Assembly (NCBI RefSeq): GCF_052156535.1
Contig: NZ_JBQKUP010000028.1
Span: 1 to 64,000 of the forward strand
Direction: 5' to 3'
DNA from: Nitrospira_E sp052156535
GTDB taxonomy: Bacteria > Nitrospirota > Nitrospiria > Nitrospirales > UBA8639
DNA: 64,000 bases
The position numbers were made by a program, and so were the translations under genes. The notes under the pieces were generated by a model. That model did no database searches. It saw only the letters and a program-made list of their open reading frames with translations, and was not told the origin of the DNA. Below are positions 8,679 through 18,182 of the stretch, piece after piece (positions within the stretch are counted from its first letter, which is position 1; each line of letters begins with the position of its first letter).

Positions 8679-10700
8679 TTGACGAATGCCTTTTTGCAGT
8701 ACCGCTCCATCTCAGTTGTTTCACTTTCATTCATGGGATCGCCGTCAACCATGCCAAGCCGTGTTGAAAAACCTCAGCTCACCACTCTCCGAATTCTAAT
8801 CGTCGATGATAGCCCAAGTGACCGATCCACCTATACTCAATGGATCCGGCGCACCGCCTCAATTCGCCTCGACATTCAAGAAATGGAAACAGGAACCCAG
8901 GCATGGGAAGCCTGCAAGATCTCCCCGCCTCACTGTCTGCTTTTGGATGACCAATTGCCGGATATGACCGGATTAGAATTCCTGGCGAAAGTACGGGGAC
9001 CGCACGTACAGTCGAAAACTCCTATCATTTTTCTCACCGGATACGGTAACGACGAAATTGCAGGTCAGGCCATTCGATTTGGTGCACAAAAGTATTTCAA
9101 CAAAAACACCCTAACGGAAAGATTCCTCTGGCATCATATAGAGCAAGCGATCGAGCAGGTCATCACCATACCTCGCATACGCTCGCTTGAACGTCAGGCC
9201 AGCATCATTTTGCAATCATCCAGCGATGGAATCCTTGTTGTCGGACATGACGGACTGATCCGTTATTCCAATCCTGCAGCAGAGCAGCTCTTCCAAAGGA
9301 CATCCGAACAACTCACCGGGTCCCCCTTTGGTTTCCCGATCTCCGCAAACCAGACGACGGAAATAGGCATCATGGGCGAATCCGGACAACCGACTCCCGT
9401 AGAAATGCGAGTTGTCCCTATTGAGTGGGATGAAGAACCCGCCTATTTGGCCTCCCTCAGGGATGTGACAGAACAGCGAAGGGCCGAAGACGAACGACGC
9501 CGTCATGAAATTGAACGCCAATATTCACAAAAACTGGAAAGTCTGGGAGTGCTCGCCGGAGGAATCGCTCATGATTTCAACAATCTCCTGATGACTATTG
9601 TAGCCCGCTCCGGCCTCGCTCTTCGCGCTCTTCCTCCTGACGCTCCGGCTCGGGAACACTTGGACTTCATTGAAAAAGCCGGTCTTCGTGGTGGGGAACT
9701 GGCCAATCAAATGTTGGCATTTGCCGGACAGACCCGCCTAAACTTTCAAGTCATCAATCTTCCAAAACTCCTCGAGGACATGACCCCTTTCCTCCGGGCA
9801 ACCCTTTCAAAACGATTAACGTTCGAATACGATCTTGCCCCTTCCCTTCCCCCCATTCGAGCCGATCAAGCTCAATTGCGCCAAATCATCATGAATATTG
9901 TGATAAACGCATCAGAAGCCTATGGAGAAGGAGATGGAGTCATCACCATCCGGACATTCGAATGGGAGCCTACAATAGAGAATTTTCAGAGTTGGTTTGT
10001 GATTGGAGAGCTTCCGGATAACCGAAGCGTTGCCCTGACCATTCAAGACACTGGGTGCGGAATGACCTCGGAGACAATCCCAAAAATTTTCGACCCGTTT
10101 TTTTCGACTAAACTTCCTGGGCGAGGGCTGGGACTCGCAGCCCTTCTTGGACTCGCTCAGGCCCATGCCGCCACCATTGCCGTCCGAAGTCAACCAGATG
10201 TCGGTACAGAATTTACGTTACTGTTTCCTGCCACCACGCCCAATCCTTCAACAAAGAAACGACCGGTCTTCTCAATTCCCACTCAGGAGGCCTCACTGCC
10301 AAAAAAAACCAAGGTGTTGGTGGTTGATGACGAAGAAGACGTTCGGGTGGCCTGTTCGATGATCTTTGAAGAAATGGGATTGCAAACATTAGTCGCTTCT
10401 GATGGACAGATCGGCATTCAGGTCTTCGAGCAACATCAACACGAAATTATGGTCGTGCTCTTAGATCTCACTATGCCCAATATGGACGGTCAACAATTCC
10501 TCGAACACATCCAAGGGCTTAATGCAACCATCCCGGTTATTTTGTCAAGTGGATATTCCGAGGAAGAAGCGATGAAAAGATTTCTCAACCCGGACATGGC
10601 AGCGTTCATTCAAAAACCCTATCAAGTGGAAACACTCATCGCCAAAGTCGAAGAGATCAGGCAGAAACAAATGGCCTCCTCCAATAAACCTGGTCTGTAG
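8679..10700 (+). CDS. Hybrid sensor histidine kinase: REC-PAS-HisKA-HATPase-REC
   Basis: Soluble hybrid kinase, up to 673 aa; no membrane segment is visible. The N-terminal receiver (about 35-155) has RILIVDDSPSD and LLLDDQLPDM. A PAS-like sensor (about 170-265) has SDGILVVGHDG. The dimerisation domain has the phospho-acceptor His in GGIAHDFNNLL. The ATPase domain has NIVINASEAYG, DTGCGM and GRGLGLAALLG. The C-terminal receiver (about 545-660) has KVLVVDDEEDV and LLDLTMPNMDG. Start is uncertain: ATGs at 8679, 8733 and 8751 are in frame and none has a good ribosome site. Possible phosphorelay partner of the nearby GGDEF-EAL regulator (inference). Confidence 0.9.
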   Translation: MTNAFLQYRSISVVSLSFMGSPSTMPSRVEKPQLTTLRILIVDDSPSDRSTYTQWIRRTASIRLDIQEMETGTQAWEACKISPPHCLLLDDQLPDMTGLEFLAKVRGPHVQSKTPIIFLTGYGNDEIAGQAIRFGAQKYFNKNTLTERFLWHHIEQAIEQVITIPRIRSLERQASIILQSSSDGILVVGHDGLIRYSNPAAEQLFQRTSEQLTGSPFGFPISANQTTEIGIMGESGQPTPVEMRVVPIEWDEEPAYLASLRDVTEQRRAEDERRRHEIERQYSQKLESLGVLAGGIAHDFNNLLMTIVARSGLALRALPPDAPAREHLDFIEKAGLRGGELANQMLAFAGQTRLNFQVINLPKLLEDMTPFLRATLSKRLTFEYDLAPSLPPIRADQAQLRQIIMNIVINASEAYGEGDGVITIRTFEWEPTIENFQSWFVIGELPDNRSVALTIQDTGCGMTSETIPKIFDPFFSTKLPGRGLGLAALLGLAQAHAATIAVRSQPDVGTEFTLLFPATTPNPSTKKRPVFSIPTQEASLPKKTKVLVVDDEEDVRVACSMIFEEMGLQTLVASDGQIGIQVFEQHQHEIMVVLLDLTMPNMDGQQFLEHIQGLNATIPVILSSGYSEEEAMKRFLNPDMAAFIQKPYQVETLIAKVEEIRQKQMASSNKPGL

Positions 10701-11248
10701 AAAGGCCCACCTCCATGCTCCACCATCTTCCAGCTCGCATGACTGCTGGAAACGACGGCCTCCTCTTAGGTGGCGTCCAAGCGTCGAGGACGGTTCCAGA
10801 TGTTTCCAATACAAGGCAGAAATGACAATTGTCGTATTCTGAGAATCCACCTCCCCTGCCTGTCGAAATTGTCGAGTCTCTTCCTAATATTGATCCGGCA
10901 TGTGCAGCGTTCATGGAGCCATAAACTGCCGCCTCCCAAAAATGCGGATCAATCTACAAGGCTGGGTCAATCGACTCAACGGCTTCCATCCAATTTCCAG
11001 ACTGATAGGGATCAATGCCCGTCAAATTCAGATGAGTGCCAGGGGATGATCTAATTCGTAGGGAAGCCAGAAGAAGGGAAGTCGCTACACAGCCACTTAA
11101 AAAATAACGCCAGTCAATACCGAAGGACACAGAACGCAGGCCGTCCGGCAACTGCCTTTCCTCCTTGAAACCGTTCATGCTACATACTTCTACTCTTAAT
11201 TCGACCATGTGAATATGCTCAATTCATCCATCAGAACAAGGCTTCCAC
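10701..11248. other. Intergenic region without convincing gene
   Basis: About 550 bp. A minus-strand open frame (10954-11208, 84 codons) includes one hydrophobic stretch (LSGCVATSLLLASL) but no family resemblance. I see no terminator or RNA gene. Confidence 0.4.
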
Positions 11249-12634
11249 ATGACCCATTCTCATGACCTCATCATTATTGGAGGGGGCTCGGCAGGCTATG
11301 CGGCCGCTCGCACCGCTCAGGCGGAAGGAGCCGATGTCGGCATTGTCGATCAAGGTCCGTTGGGTGGCCTCTGCATCTTACGAGGATGCATGCCTACCAA
11401 AGCTATTCTCCGCTCCTCCGATCTCGCAGCGCTCATCCGCCGAGGTCCGGAATTCGGGCTTCACTCAACGAACCTCAAAGTGAACCTCGCAGCCATCATT
11501 GAGCGAAAAAACCGGTTAATCAAGGAATTTGCTGAAGATCGCATTCAAGCACTCCAGCACCCTCGATTTGCCCTCTACCAGGAACATGCACATTTTGTTT
11601 CGCCGACGACCATCCAAGCCGGCCCGCATCGGCTATCCGCGAAGGCCTACATCATCGCCACTGGATCTGTGGTGTCGCACATTCCCATTCCAGGATTGGA
11701 AGAAGCAGGGTACCTTACCAGCGATGAGGCATTAGAACTGGAAACCCTTCCTGAATCGATGATTATTCTGGGCGGGGGGCCGGTCGCATTGGAATTCGCC
11801 CAATTTTTTTCCCGCATCGGAGTCGTGGTATCTCTGATTCAACGAAGTGCCCACATTCTCTCGGACTCGGACGAAGACCTTGTTCGGCCGGTTGAGGCAC
11901 ACCTTCAGGCCGAAGGTATGAAAATGTATACCAACACGCAAATCCAATATCTCAGCACGTCCGGTGGACAGAAAACCATTCACTTCCTCCATCAGGGACA
12001 AAAAAAAGAGGTCACCGCCACCTCAATCCTCCAGGCCCTCGGCCGCCGCCCAAATATCGACGGTCTCAATTTGGAAGCGGCTCAGGTTGCTCATCAAACG
12101 AATGCCATTTTAGTCAACAAGGACATGAGAACATCCCAACCACATATTTTTGCTATTGGAGATGTCAACGGCGGGTATGAAATTGTCCATATTGCCATCG
12201 AAGAGGGCGAAATCGCCGGATGGAACGCCGTTCATCCCAATCTCCCTCCTAAACACTTTGATTCCCGCCTCAAAACCCAGGTCGTCTTTACTGATCCCCA
12301 GTTGGCCAGCGTGGGACTGTCCGAACGGGAATGCCTGGACCGTCAACTCCCCTATATTGTCGCTTCTTACCCCTTTAACGACCATGGCAAGTCTCTCTGC
12401 CTGGGAGAAACGTATGGACACGTTAAAGTGCTCTGTGATCCTCAGTCTGGTGAGATTCTCGGTGGCCATATTGTCGGACCCGAAGGTTCTGAACTTATCC
12501 ATGAACTGATTGCCATCATGTATTTTCGTGGCACAGTCCACGATCTTCTCCGCATACCTCATTACCATCCCACTCTCGCTGAAATTCTCACCTATCCTGC
12601 TGAGGAGCTTATTGGAAAATTGTCGCCCATGTAG
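11249..12634 (+). CDS. Class I pyridine nucleotide-disulfide oxidoreductase (dihydrolipoamide dehydrogenase / mercuric reductase-like)
   Basis: FAD-dependent NAD(P)H oxidoreductase, 461 aa. The FAD-binding GGGSAGYAAA is at the N-terminus. The redox-active disulfide is in GGLCILRGCMPTK (CX4C). The NAD(P) site is IILGGGPVALEFAQ (about 171-184). The second FAD motif is IFAIGDVNG. The C-terminal dimerisation domain has the His-Pro pair in IPHYHPTLAEI. There is no N-terminal MerA metal-binding domain and no C-terminal vicinal Cys pair, so mercuric reductase activity is not supported. It leads a same-strand run with a TVP38-type protein and a second paralogous reductase. Substrate unknown. Confidence 0.88.
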   Translation: MTHSHDLIIIGGGSAGYAAARTAQAEGADVGIVDQGPLGGLCILRGCMPTKAILRSSDLAALIRRGPEFGLHSTNLKVNLAAIIERKNRLIKEFAEDRIQALQHPRFALYQEHAHFVSPTTIQAGPHRLSAKAYIIATGSVVSHIPIPGLEEAGYLTSDEALELETLPESMIILGGGPVALEFAQFFSRIGVVVSLIQRSAHILSDSDEDLVRPVEAHLQAEGMKMYTNTQIQYLSTSGGQKTIHFLHQGQKKEVTATSILQALGRRPNIDGLNLEAAQVAHQTNAILVNKDMRTSQPHIFAIGDVNGGYEIVHIAIEEGEIAGWNAVHPNLPPKHFDSRLKTQVVFTDPQLASVGLSERECLDRQLPYIVASYPFNDHGKSLCLGETYGHVKVLCDPQSGEILGGHIVGPEGSELIHELIAIMYFRGTVHDLLRIPHYHPTLAEILTYPAEELIGKLSPM

Positions 12635-12676
12635 AATGACTTTGCACATTCAGAATCGCCCCTGTGTCAAAGATAA

Positions 12677-12889
12677 ATTAAACGGTGGCCAAACCAGAAC
12701 GGAACCGCCGCCTTTGTCTCTCGAAATTTCCTCGTAACAAAAATCACCAAATCAGGACTACAACTCAATGTCGCCAAATACGCAACGAGGCAATCGGCCA
12801 ATGAATCAAAAATTTCTATCCCTGACCAACGAGAAGATTGGCGATACCTCGAACTCATTGCCGAAACTATGACTGGAGAATTGTCATGA
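12677..12889 (+). other. Possible small or truncated coding segment before the TVP38 gene
   Basis: An uninterrupted 71-codon frame with protein-like composition (NGTAAFVSRNFLVTK, then SIPDQREDWRYLELIAE) ends in a TGA that overlaps the next ATG by 4 nt, as in coupled operon genes. It has no ATG or GTG near its beginning, only an ATT after a stop, so it may be the tail of a frameshifted gene or start at a rare codon. Product not recognised. Confidence 0.25.
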
Positions 12890-13650
12890 AAACCCACATA
12901 ATGGAGCCTCACATGTCCCATCCGTCTACCACCCCAGCCGACTCGCCGAATTCATTGATGGGAAAGATGCTCATCGGGTGTATTCTGTTAGGGGGGATCG
13001 GTACATTTTTCTATTTTGACCTTGGTCACTATCTCTCGCTCGAATCATTGAAGGAAAATCGAGACACCTTACTAGCCTATACCGCCTCACATTATGAAAC
13101 CGCAGCCGCAGTATTTATTCTCGTCTATATTCTCCAAACAGCCTTCTCACTTCCAGGCGGAGCGATCCTCACGTTGACAGGAGGATTCTTATTTGGAAGC
13201 CTGATGGGTACCCTATTCGTCAATGTCGGAGCCACCGCCGGAGCCACGCTCGCCTTTTTGGCCGCCCGCTATCTGCTCCACGATTGGGTGGAGCGCAAAT
13301 TTGGCGACCGGCTCGGGACCATCCAAGAAGGATTTGCCAACAATGCGTTTAATTATCTCATGACACTTCGACTTATTCCGGCTTTTCCATTTTTTCTCGT
13401 GAACCTGGTCTCCGGCCTCACCCGTGTCAACCTCGGCACCTATGTGCTGGCGACGTCCATTGGCATTATTCCCGGCAGTTTTGTTTTTGCCTTTGCGGGC
13501 CGCCAATTGGGCACAATCAATTCCTTGAGCGAAATTGCCAGCCCGCCGGTCTTACTCTCCTTTACGCTCCTGGGCTTGTTAGCCCTCATGCCGGTGGCCT
13601 ATCAGAAATGGAAGAAGACTCAAAGCGGAACCATCAATTCTAAACCGTAA
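12886..13650 (+). CDS. TVP38/TMEM64 (SNARE-associated) family membrane protein
   Basis: Inner-membrane protein, 254 aa from the ATG at 12886, which has GGAG 7 nt upstream; an earlier in-frame ATG at 12838 lacks one. Several hydrophobic segments surround the family core: FSLPGGAILTLTGGFLFG, then GATAGATLAFLAARY, then RLIPAFPFFLVNLVSG, ending with a membrane helix near the C-terminus. The family's transport role is poorly defined. Genes of this family often sit beside mercuric-reductase-like flavoproteins, as here, which suggests joint function without naming a substrate. Confidence 0.87.
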   Translation: MKTHIMEPHMSHPSTTPADSPNSLMGKMLIGCILLGGIGTFFYFDLGHYLSLESLKENRDTLLAYTASHYETAAAVFILVYILQTAFSLPGGAILTLTGGFLFGSLMGTLFVNVGATAGATLAFLAARYLLHDWVERKFGDRLGTIQEGFANNAFNYLMTLRLIPAFPFFLVNLVSGLTRVNLGTYVLATSIGIIPGSFVFAFAGRQLGTINSLSEIASPPVLLSFTLLGLLALMPVAYQKWKKTQSGTINSKP

Positions 13651-13684
13651 ATGACTGAACCCTTTCCTAAACTAGAGGCCTCAG

Positions 13685-15235
13685 ATGGACATCCCACAAT
13701 CACCAACCCATAGCGGTTTAGTTCTTCCCCATGACGACTATAACCAGGAGTTGGTCAACAATGTGCATCCGCCCCACTGGCAGAATCCTAGGCCATCCGG
13801 ACGATATAACCTCGTCATCATCGGGGCCGGCACAGCTGGATTAGTCACCGCTGCAATTGCGTCAGCCCTCGGAGCCAAGGTGGCGTTAATTGAACGACAC
13901 CTGATGGGCGGAGACTGCTTGAACGTAGGATGTGTGCCCTCCAAAGGCGTCATACGGGCGGCTAAAGCTTGGCACGCCGTCAGAGAGGCCGAACAATTCG
14001 GGGTGCATATTTCCGGTGAGGTCAAACAGGATTTCGGTGCAGCCATGGCCCGCATGCGAAAACTCAGGGCCCGGATCAGTCATGTCGACTCAGCGCATCG
14101 CTATACCAAACTTGGGGTGGATGTCTTTATCGGGAACGGCAGGTTCACCGGCTCAAGCACGATCGATGTAGATGGAACGACACTACAATTTGCCAAAGCG
14201 GTCATCTGCACAGGAGCCCGCGCCACCGCCCCATCGATTCCAGGTTTGGCAGACACCGAATATCTCACCAACGAAACCATCTTTTCTCTGACGGAACTTC
14301 CTCCGAGGCTAGGGGTCATCGGTGCCGGCCCCATTGGCTGTGAATTGGCCCAATCATTTGCCCGATTCGGCAGTCAGGTATATTTGGTGGAAACTATGCA
14401 TGGCATTCTTCCCAATGAAGACCGCGACGCGGCCGACATCGTGGAGCAATCGATGTTGCGGGACGGAGTGCAACTGCTCTGTTGCGGAAAAGACTTGAAC
14501 ATTCACTCGGCGAACGGCACCAAACACCTCATGGTGGACTCGCATGGCACACAGTATGACATCCCGGTTGATGCAATTCTGGTTGGAGTCGGCCGCAGTC
14601 CCAACATTGAGGGATTGGAACTAGAGGCCGTTGGGGTCGAATTCGACAAAACCGGAGTCAAGGTCAACCACCGGCTTCAAACCAGCAACCCTAAGATTTT
14701 TGCGGCAGGAGATATCTGCTCTCAGTTCAAGTTCACCCATACGGCCGATGCGCAAGCACAGATCGTCATTCAGAACGCGTTGTTTCCTCACCCGTTCGGC
14801 CTCGGATACGGCAGCACGGAACACCTGGTCATTCCCTGGGCGACCTATACCCAACCGGAAATTGCCCATGTCGGTCTCTATGAAAAGGATGCGAAGGACA
14901 AGAACATCCCGATCGATACCTACACCTTTCCTCTTAATGAAGTCGATCGGGCTATTCTCGATGGAGAAGACCAAGGCTTTGCCAGAGTGCATGTAAAAAA
15001 AGGGACCGATACAATAGTTGGAGCCACCATCGTAGCGGCCCATGCGGGGGATATAATTAGTGAATTCACTCTGGCCATGAAAGGAGGCCTGGGACTCAAC
15101 ACCATCGCCGGCACCATTCACCCCTACCCGACCCAAGCGGAAGTCGTCAAAAAGTCGGCGAATGCCTGGCGAAAAACCACCCTGACGGAAGGAAAGAAAC
15201 AGTTCCTCCGCAAACTCTTTGCGTGGACCCGGTAA
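13685..15235 (+). CDS. Class I pyridine nucleotide-disulfide oxidoreductase (mercuric reductase-like), second copy
   Basis: 516 aa, a paralogue of the reductase at 11249. FAD motif VIIGAGTAGLVTAA follows a 45-residue N-terminal extension. The redox Cys pair is in GGDCLNVGCVPSK, the NAD(P) motif is GVIGAGPIGCELAQ, the second FAD motif is IFAAGDIC, and the His-Pro motif is GTIHPYPTQAE. As in the first copy, no metal-binding HMA domain and no terminal Cys pair are present. It sits 34 nt after the TVP38 gene and probably in the same operon. The N-terminal extension (HPPHW) is common in this TVP38-associated subgroup. Confidence 0.88.
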   Translation: MDIPQSPTHSGLVLPHDDYNQELVNNVHPPHWQNPRPSGRYNLVIIGAGTAGLVTAAIASALGAKVALIERHLMGGDCLNVGCVPSKGVIRAAKAWHAVREAEQFGVHISGEVKQDFGAAMARMRKLRARISHVDSAHRYTKLGVDVFIGNGRFTGSSTIDVDGTTLQFAKAVICTGARATAPSIPGLADTEYLTNETIFSLTELPPRLGVIGAGPIGCELAQSFARFGSQVYLVETMHGILPNEDRDAADIVEQSMLRDGVQLLCCGKDLNIHSANGTKHLMVDSHGTQYDIPVDAILVGVGRSPNIEGLELEAVGVEFDKTGVKVNHRLQTSNPKIFAAGDICSQFKFTHTADAQAQIVIQNALFPHPFGLGYGSTEHLVIPWATYTQPEIAHVGLYEKDAKDKNIPIDTYTFPLNEVDRAILDGEDQGFARVHVKKGTDTIVGATIVAAHAGDIISEFTLAMKGGLGLNTIAGTIHPYPTQAEVVKKSANAWRKTTLTEGKKQFLRKLFAWTR

Positions 15236-15353
15236 TGTCATGTCCCATCAATCACCTAACGCCCGTATGTTGTGGCCCTTTGACCTGCCCAGGGCGAACG
15301 GAGTCAGTCAACAAATGATTCAAACACCACTCAGGCATTATCGGCAATCAGAC

Positions 15354-16127
15354 ATGACACGTATCACACCTCGCCCCGCATTCTTCTCTGTCCTCACACT
15401 CGTCCTCGGACTCTTGAGCCTGACCCATTCGAATGCGGTCATCGCCGCAAGTCCCGATCACCTCGTCGTCGGCAACTTCTCCATTGCTATTCCGGGAGAA
15501 CCGTTTCCTCAAGGATGGAAGCCACTGACCTTTGACAACATCCCCGAACAAACCCGATATGATCTGGTCAAAGACGAACAGCAGGTGGTGGTCAAGGCCA
15601 CCAGTCATCAATCCTCCTCCGGCCTGACTCGGGAGATCTCGATCGACCCAAAGGAATATCCGGTGATTGCGTGGCGATGGAAAGTCGAAAATATTCTTCA
15701 GAATGGGGATGTCACTCAAAAATCAGGAGATGACTATCCGGCACGCCTCTACATTACCTTCCAGTATGATAGCAGTCAGGTCGGGTTTTTTGAAAAGGCC
15801 AAATTTGAAACCATCAAATTGATTTATGGCCAATATCCCCCCATTGCAGCCATCAATTATATTTGGGAAAGCAAGAGCCCCGTCGGCACGATGGTTCCCA
15901 ATCCTTATACAGACCGGGTCTACATGTTCGTCACGCAAAGCGGAGGTGCCGAATTGAATCAATGGGTAACGGAGGAACGCAACATCTATGAAGATTACAA
16001 AAAAGCATTCGGAGAAGATCCCCCAAACATCTCAGGAGTCGCCATCATGACCGACACGGATAACACCAAAGAGTCGGCCGTCGCCTATTACGGGGATATT
16101 GTGTTCAAAAAATCCGTAAAGGAATGA
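15354..16127 (+). CDS. DUF3047 family secreted protein
   Basis: 257 aa from the chosen ATG, which gives a clean Sec signal peptide (PAFFSVLTLVLGLLSL, cleavage likely after VIAA). Longer frames from 15219 or 15240 would put unrelated residues before it. The mature part has the DUF3047 hallmark YPVIAWRWKVEN and the GDDYPARLYITF block. Function unknown; predicted periplasmic. It follows the oxidoreductase by 118 nt on the same strand and may be part of that transcript. Confidence 0.82.
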   Translation: MTRITPRPAFFSVLTLVLGLLSLTHSNAVIAASPDHLVVGNFSIAIPGEPFPQGWKPLTFDNIPEQTRYDLVKDEQQVVVKATSHQSSSGLTREISIDPKEYPVIAWRWKVENILQNGDVTQKSGDDYPARLYITFQYDSSQVGFFEKAKFETIKLIYGQYPPIAAINYIWESKSPVGTMVPNPYTDRVYMFVTQSGGAELNQWVTEERNIYEDYKKAFGEDPPNISGVAIMTDTDNTKESAVAYYGDIVFKKSVKE

Positions 16128-16242
16128 GAGGAAAAGAATGAAAACAATACATCAGTAGAAAAAATTCCTGGATCAACCCACATAAGGAAATCGTTGCACT
16201 CTACTTCTCGCGCATTAACGTTCCCTCCTCACACATTGTGTA

Positions 16243-16818
16243 TCAATAATCCGGCTCATTTCCAGGCTTCCATTTAATACTGCAGCCCGCACTAGGCTTT
16301 TGCTCCACGGAAACAGGTTTCTTATCCAAAACGGCCTCCAGGGCCATACGTAAATCCCGTCCGGTCACGGGCTTCCCGTTTCCCGGTCGGCTATCATCTA
16401 ATTGTCCCCGATACACCAGTTTGCCTTCTTCATTAAATACAAAAAAATCCGGTGTACAAGCCGCAGTCAAAGCCTTCGCCACCTCCTGAGATTCGTCATA
16501 ACAATAGGGAAAACGAAAATCCAATTCCTCCGCCATTTCCTTCAGTCTTGCGGGAGAATCCTGAGGGTAACGTTTCACATCATTACTACTGATCGCCACA
16601 ATGCCAACATTTTTCATTTGATAATCTCGACCGAGTTTGGCTAATTCCTCTTGCACATGAACGACATAAGGACAATGTCGACAAATACACATCACAAGAA
16701 TGGCGTGTTTCCCGACAAAACTTTCATGAGACACCAAATGACCTGTCCGAACATCCGGTAGTTCAAAGTGAGGCAAGGGGGTCCCCAACGGGAGCATCGT
16801 CGAATCTTTCAAGGCCAT
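16243..16818 (-). CDS. Thioredoxin-fold (AhpC/TSA-like) redox protein
   Basis: 191 aa, cytoplasmic, with AAAGGAG ahead of the ATG. Thioredoxin fold of the AhpC/TSA-resembling group: LPHFELPDVRTG, then the active-site region ICRHCPYVVHVQ, where a single CxxC (CICRHC) replaces the peroxiredoxin TxxC pattern, and AACTPDFFVFNEEGK with the cis-Pro region. Likely a thiol oxidoreductase or peroxide-detoxifying enzyme. Monocistronic, convergent with the DUF3047 gene. Confidence 0.85.
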   Translation of the reverse strand: MALKDSTMLPLGTPLPHFELPDVRTGHLVSHESFVGKHAILVMCICRHCPYVVHVQEELAKLGRDYQMKNVGIVAISSNDVKRYPQDSPARLKEMAEELDFRFPYCYDESQEVAKALTAACTPDFFVFNEEGKLVYRGQLDDSRPGNGKPVTGRDLRMALEAVLDKKPVSVEQKPSAGCSIKWKPGNEPDY

Positions 16819-16945
16819 GGTTCACTCCTTTAGGCTAATCAAGACTAAGGGTTCGTGTGAACGAGTACAGTCAGAAAATTTGAAGTCCTGTTTACCACAT
16901 CGGGTGGAAAGGGAGAAGGGGGCCACTGGTCATCACTGCGATGAA

Positions 16946-17257
16946 TTAATCGGTTTTAGAGTTGACGGAAGACTGAGGGGAACGCTGCTTCCAGGCCCGA
17001 AATCGCTCAAGAAGCTCCTCTTTCACATGTTGGGGGACGGGCTCAGGAGGTAATTGGCGTAGAGTCGCAATGGTGTATTTCATCTGACGCAAATAATTAC
17101 GGCAGGCAAAACACAGGCCCAAATGCATTTGAAATCGAATTCCCTCCGTAAGAGTCAGCGACCCATCCAGGTAATCGGTGATGAGTTGGGAGATTTCCTG
17201 GCAGGAAAAATTTCCCACTAAATACCGCATAAGTTTGTGTTTCAGATTTGTATCCAT
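16946..17257 (-). CDS. Anti-sigma factor with zf-HC2 zinc finger
   Basis: 103 aa, no membrane helix. The ZAS signature is HLGLCFACRNY (His-x3-Cys-x2-Cys) preceded by CQEISQLITDYLDG. It starts 5 nt after the stop of the ECF sigma gene and has AAGGA close to its ATG, so the pair is co-expressed. Expected to sequester that sigma factor and release it on a redox or other signal. Confidence 0.85.
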   Translation of the reverse strand: MDTNLKHKLMRYLVGNFSCQEISQLITDYLDGSLTLTEGIRFQMHLGLCFACRNYLRQMKYTIATLRQLPPEPVPQHVKEELLERFRAWKQRSPQSSVNSKTD

Positions 17258-17262
17258 TGTCC

Positions 17263-17913
17263 TTAGGAGTTCTTTCCCTGAACATAGGGATTAAGCTCTC
17301 GGCGCACCCTGGTGCGCGCCCGGTGTAACAGCACCCGTTGATTGGTCTCACTGATCTCAAGGATGTTACAGACTTCTTCAGAGCTGACACCCTCGATATC
17401 GCGCAAGGTCATCACCTGCCGCTGCGTAGCCGGCAAGTTTTCAATCGCGGTTTCTATAGCTGCTCGACATTCCTTTGACAGCAATATCCGTTCCGGTGTA
17501 TCCGGTTCCCAGTCGTGAGGTGGATCTTTCCAATGACCCATTCTGGAACCTTCCGCCACGAAAAGCGAATCTTCCAAGGAAGGCCCCTCGTCGGCATCCG
17601 GAGGAGAAGTGCTCAGGCCAGACGGCTCATAGCGACTCTCTCGTATTCCACGTGTTTTGGCCCGATTCGTTAAAATTCGGAAAAGCCAGGTTTTAAAGGA
17701 TGACCGGCTCTCAAACCGATGAATGCCCTCAAATACCCCCATCCAGGTTTCCTGCACGACTTCTTCGCCCACAGCCCGGCTGGGGACATAGGACATGGCT
17801 AACCGCAATAAGGAACCGGAGTACCTATCCATCACGGCCGCGAACACCTGCTCATCACCAGCTTGAAGAGCCCGCACCAACCCTGGCTCATCAAGATTGA
17901 GCTTATCGAGCAC
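17263..17913 (-). CDS. ECF-type RNA polymerase sigma factor
   Basis: About 217 aa if started at the GTG at 17913; the frame stays open to 18132 but that extension is unlike a sigma factor. Region 2 has QAGDEQVFAAVMDRYSG and EEVVQETWMGVFEG with FKTWLFRILTN. Region 4 has LPATQRQVMTLRDI and the HTH SSEEVCNILEISETNQRVL. An unusually long linker rich in Ser, Pro and Glu joins the two. Partner of the adjacent anti-sigma. Start uncertain, as no candidate has a strong ribosome site. Confidence 0.85.
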   Translation of the reverse strand: MLDKLNLDEPGLVRALQAGDEQVFAAVMDRYSGSLLRLAMSYVPSRAVGEEVVQETWMGVFEGIHRFESRSSFKTWLFRILTNRAKTRGIRESRYEPSGLSTSPPDADEGPSLEDSLFVAEGSRMGHWKDPPHDWEPDTPERILLSKECRAAIETAIENLPATQRQVMTLRDIEGVSSEEVCNILEISETNQRVLLHRARTRVRRELNPYVQGKNS

Positions 17914-18182
17914 AGTGTGAGGAGAGGGAGAAATGAGCAACCTCTGAAAATTTGAAGCAACGCCAAACGGGGACAAGAGAATTATCCTTAGCCTGACAGT
18001 CACAATCAAGGGCTTCCTCAAAAGAAATCTCGTCCGGCAGATCCATCCTTCTAAGCAGACACGATGAACCAATAGAAAAAAATAGGCAGGCACTGCAGAT
18101 CGACAGTCAAACGGATTATTCCATGATGGCAAGATTGAAGGGAAAATGAGAGAAGGGGCAGCCGGTCGGACGCCTGGATGCG

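Noticed and set aside
10954..11208. 84-codon minus-strand frame with one hydrophobic segment
   Set aside because: No homologous pattern recognised and no ribosome site; kept only as a remark in the intergenic entry.
11249..15235. Calling the two flavoproteins merA and proposing a mercury-resistance operon
   Set aside because: No HMA domain, no C-terminal Cys pair, no merR, merT or merP alongside.
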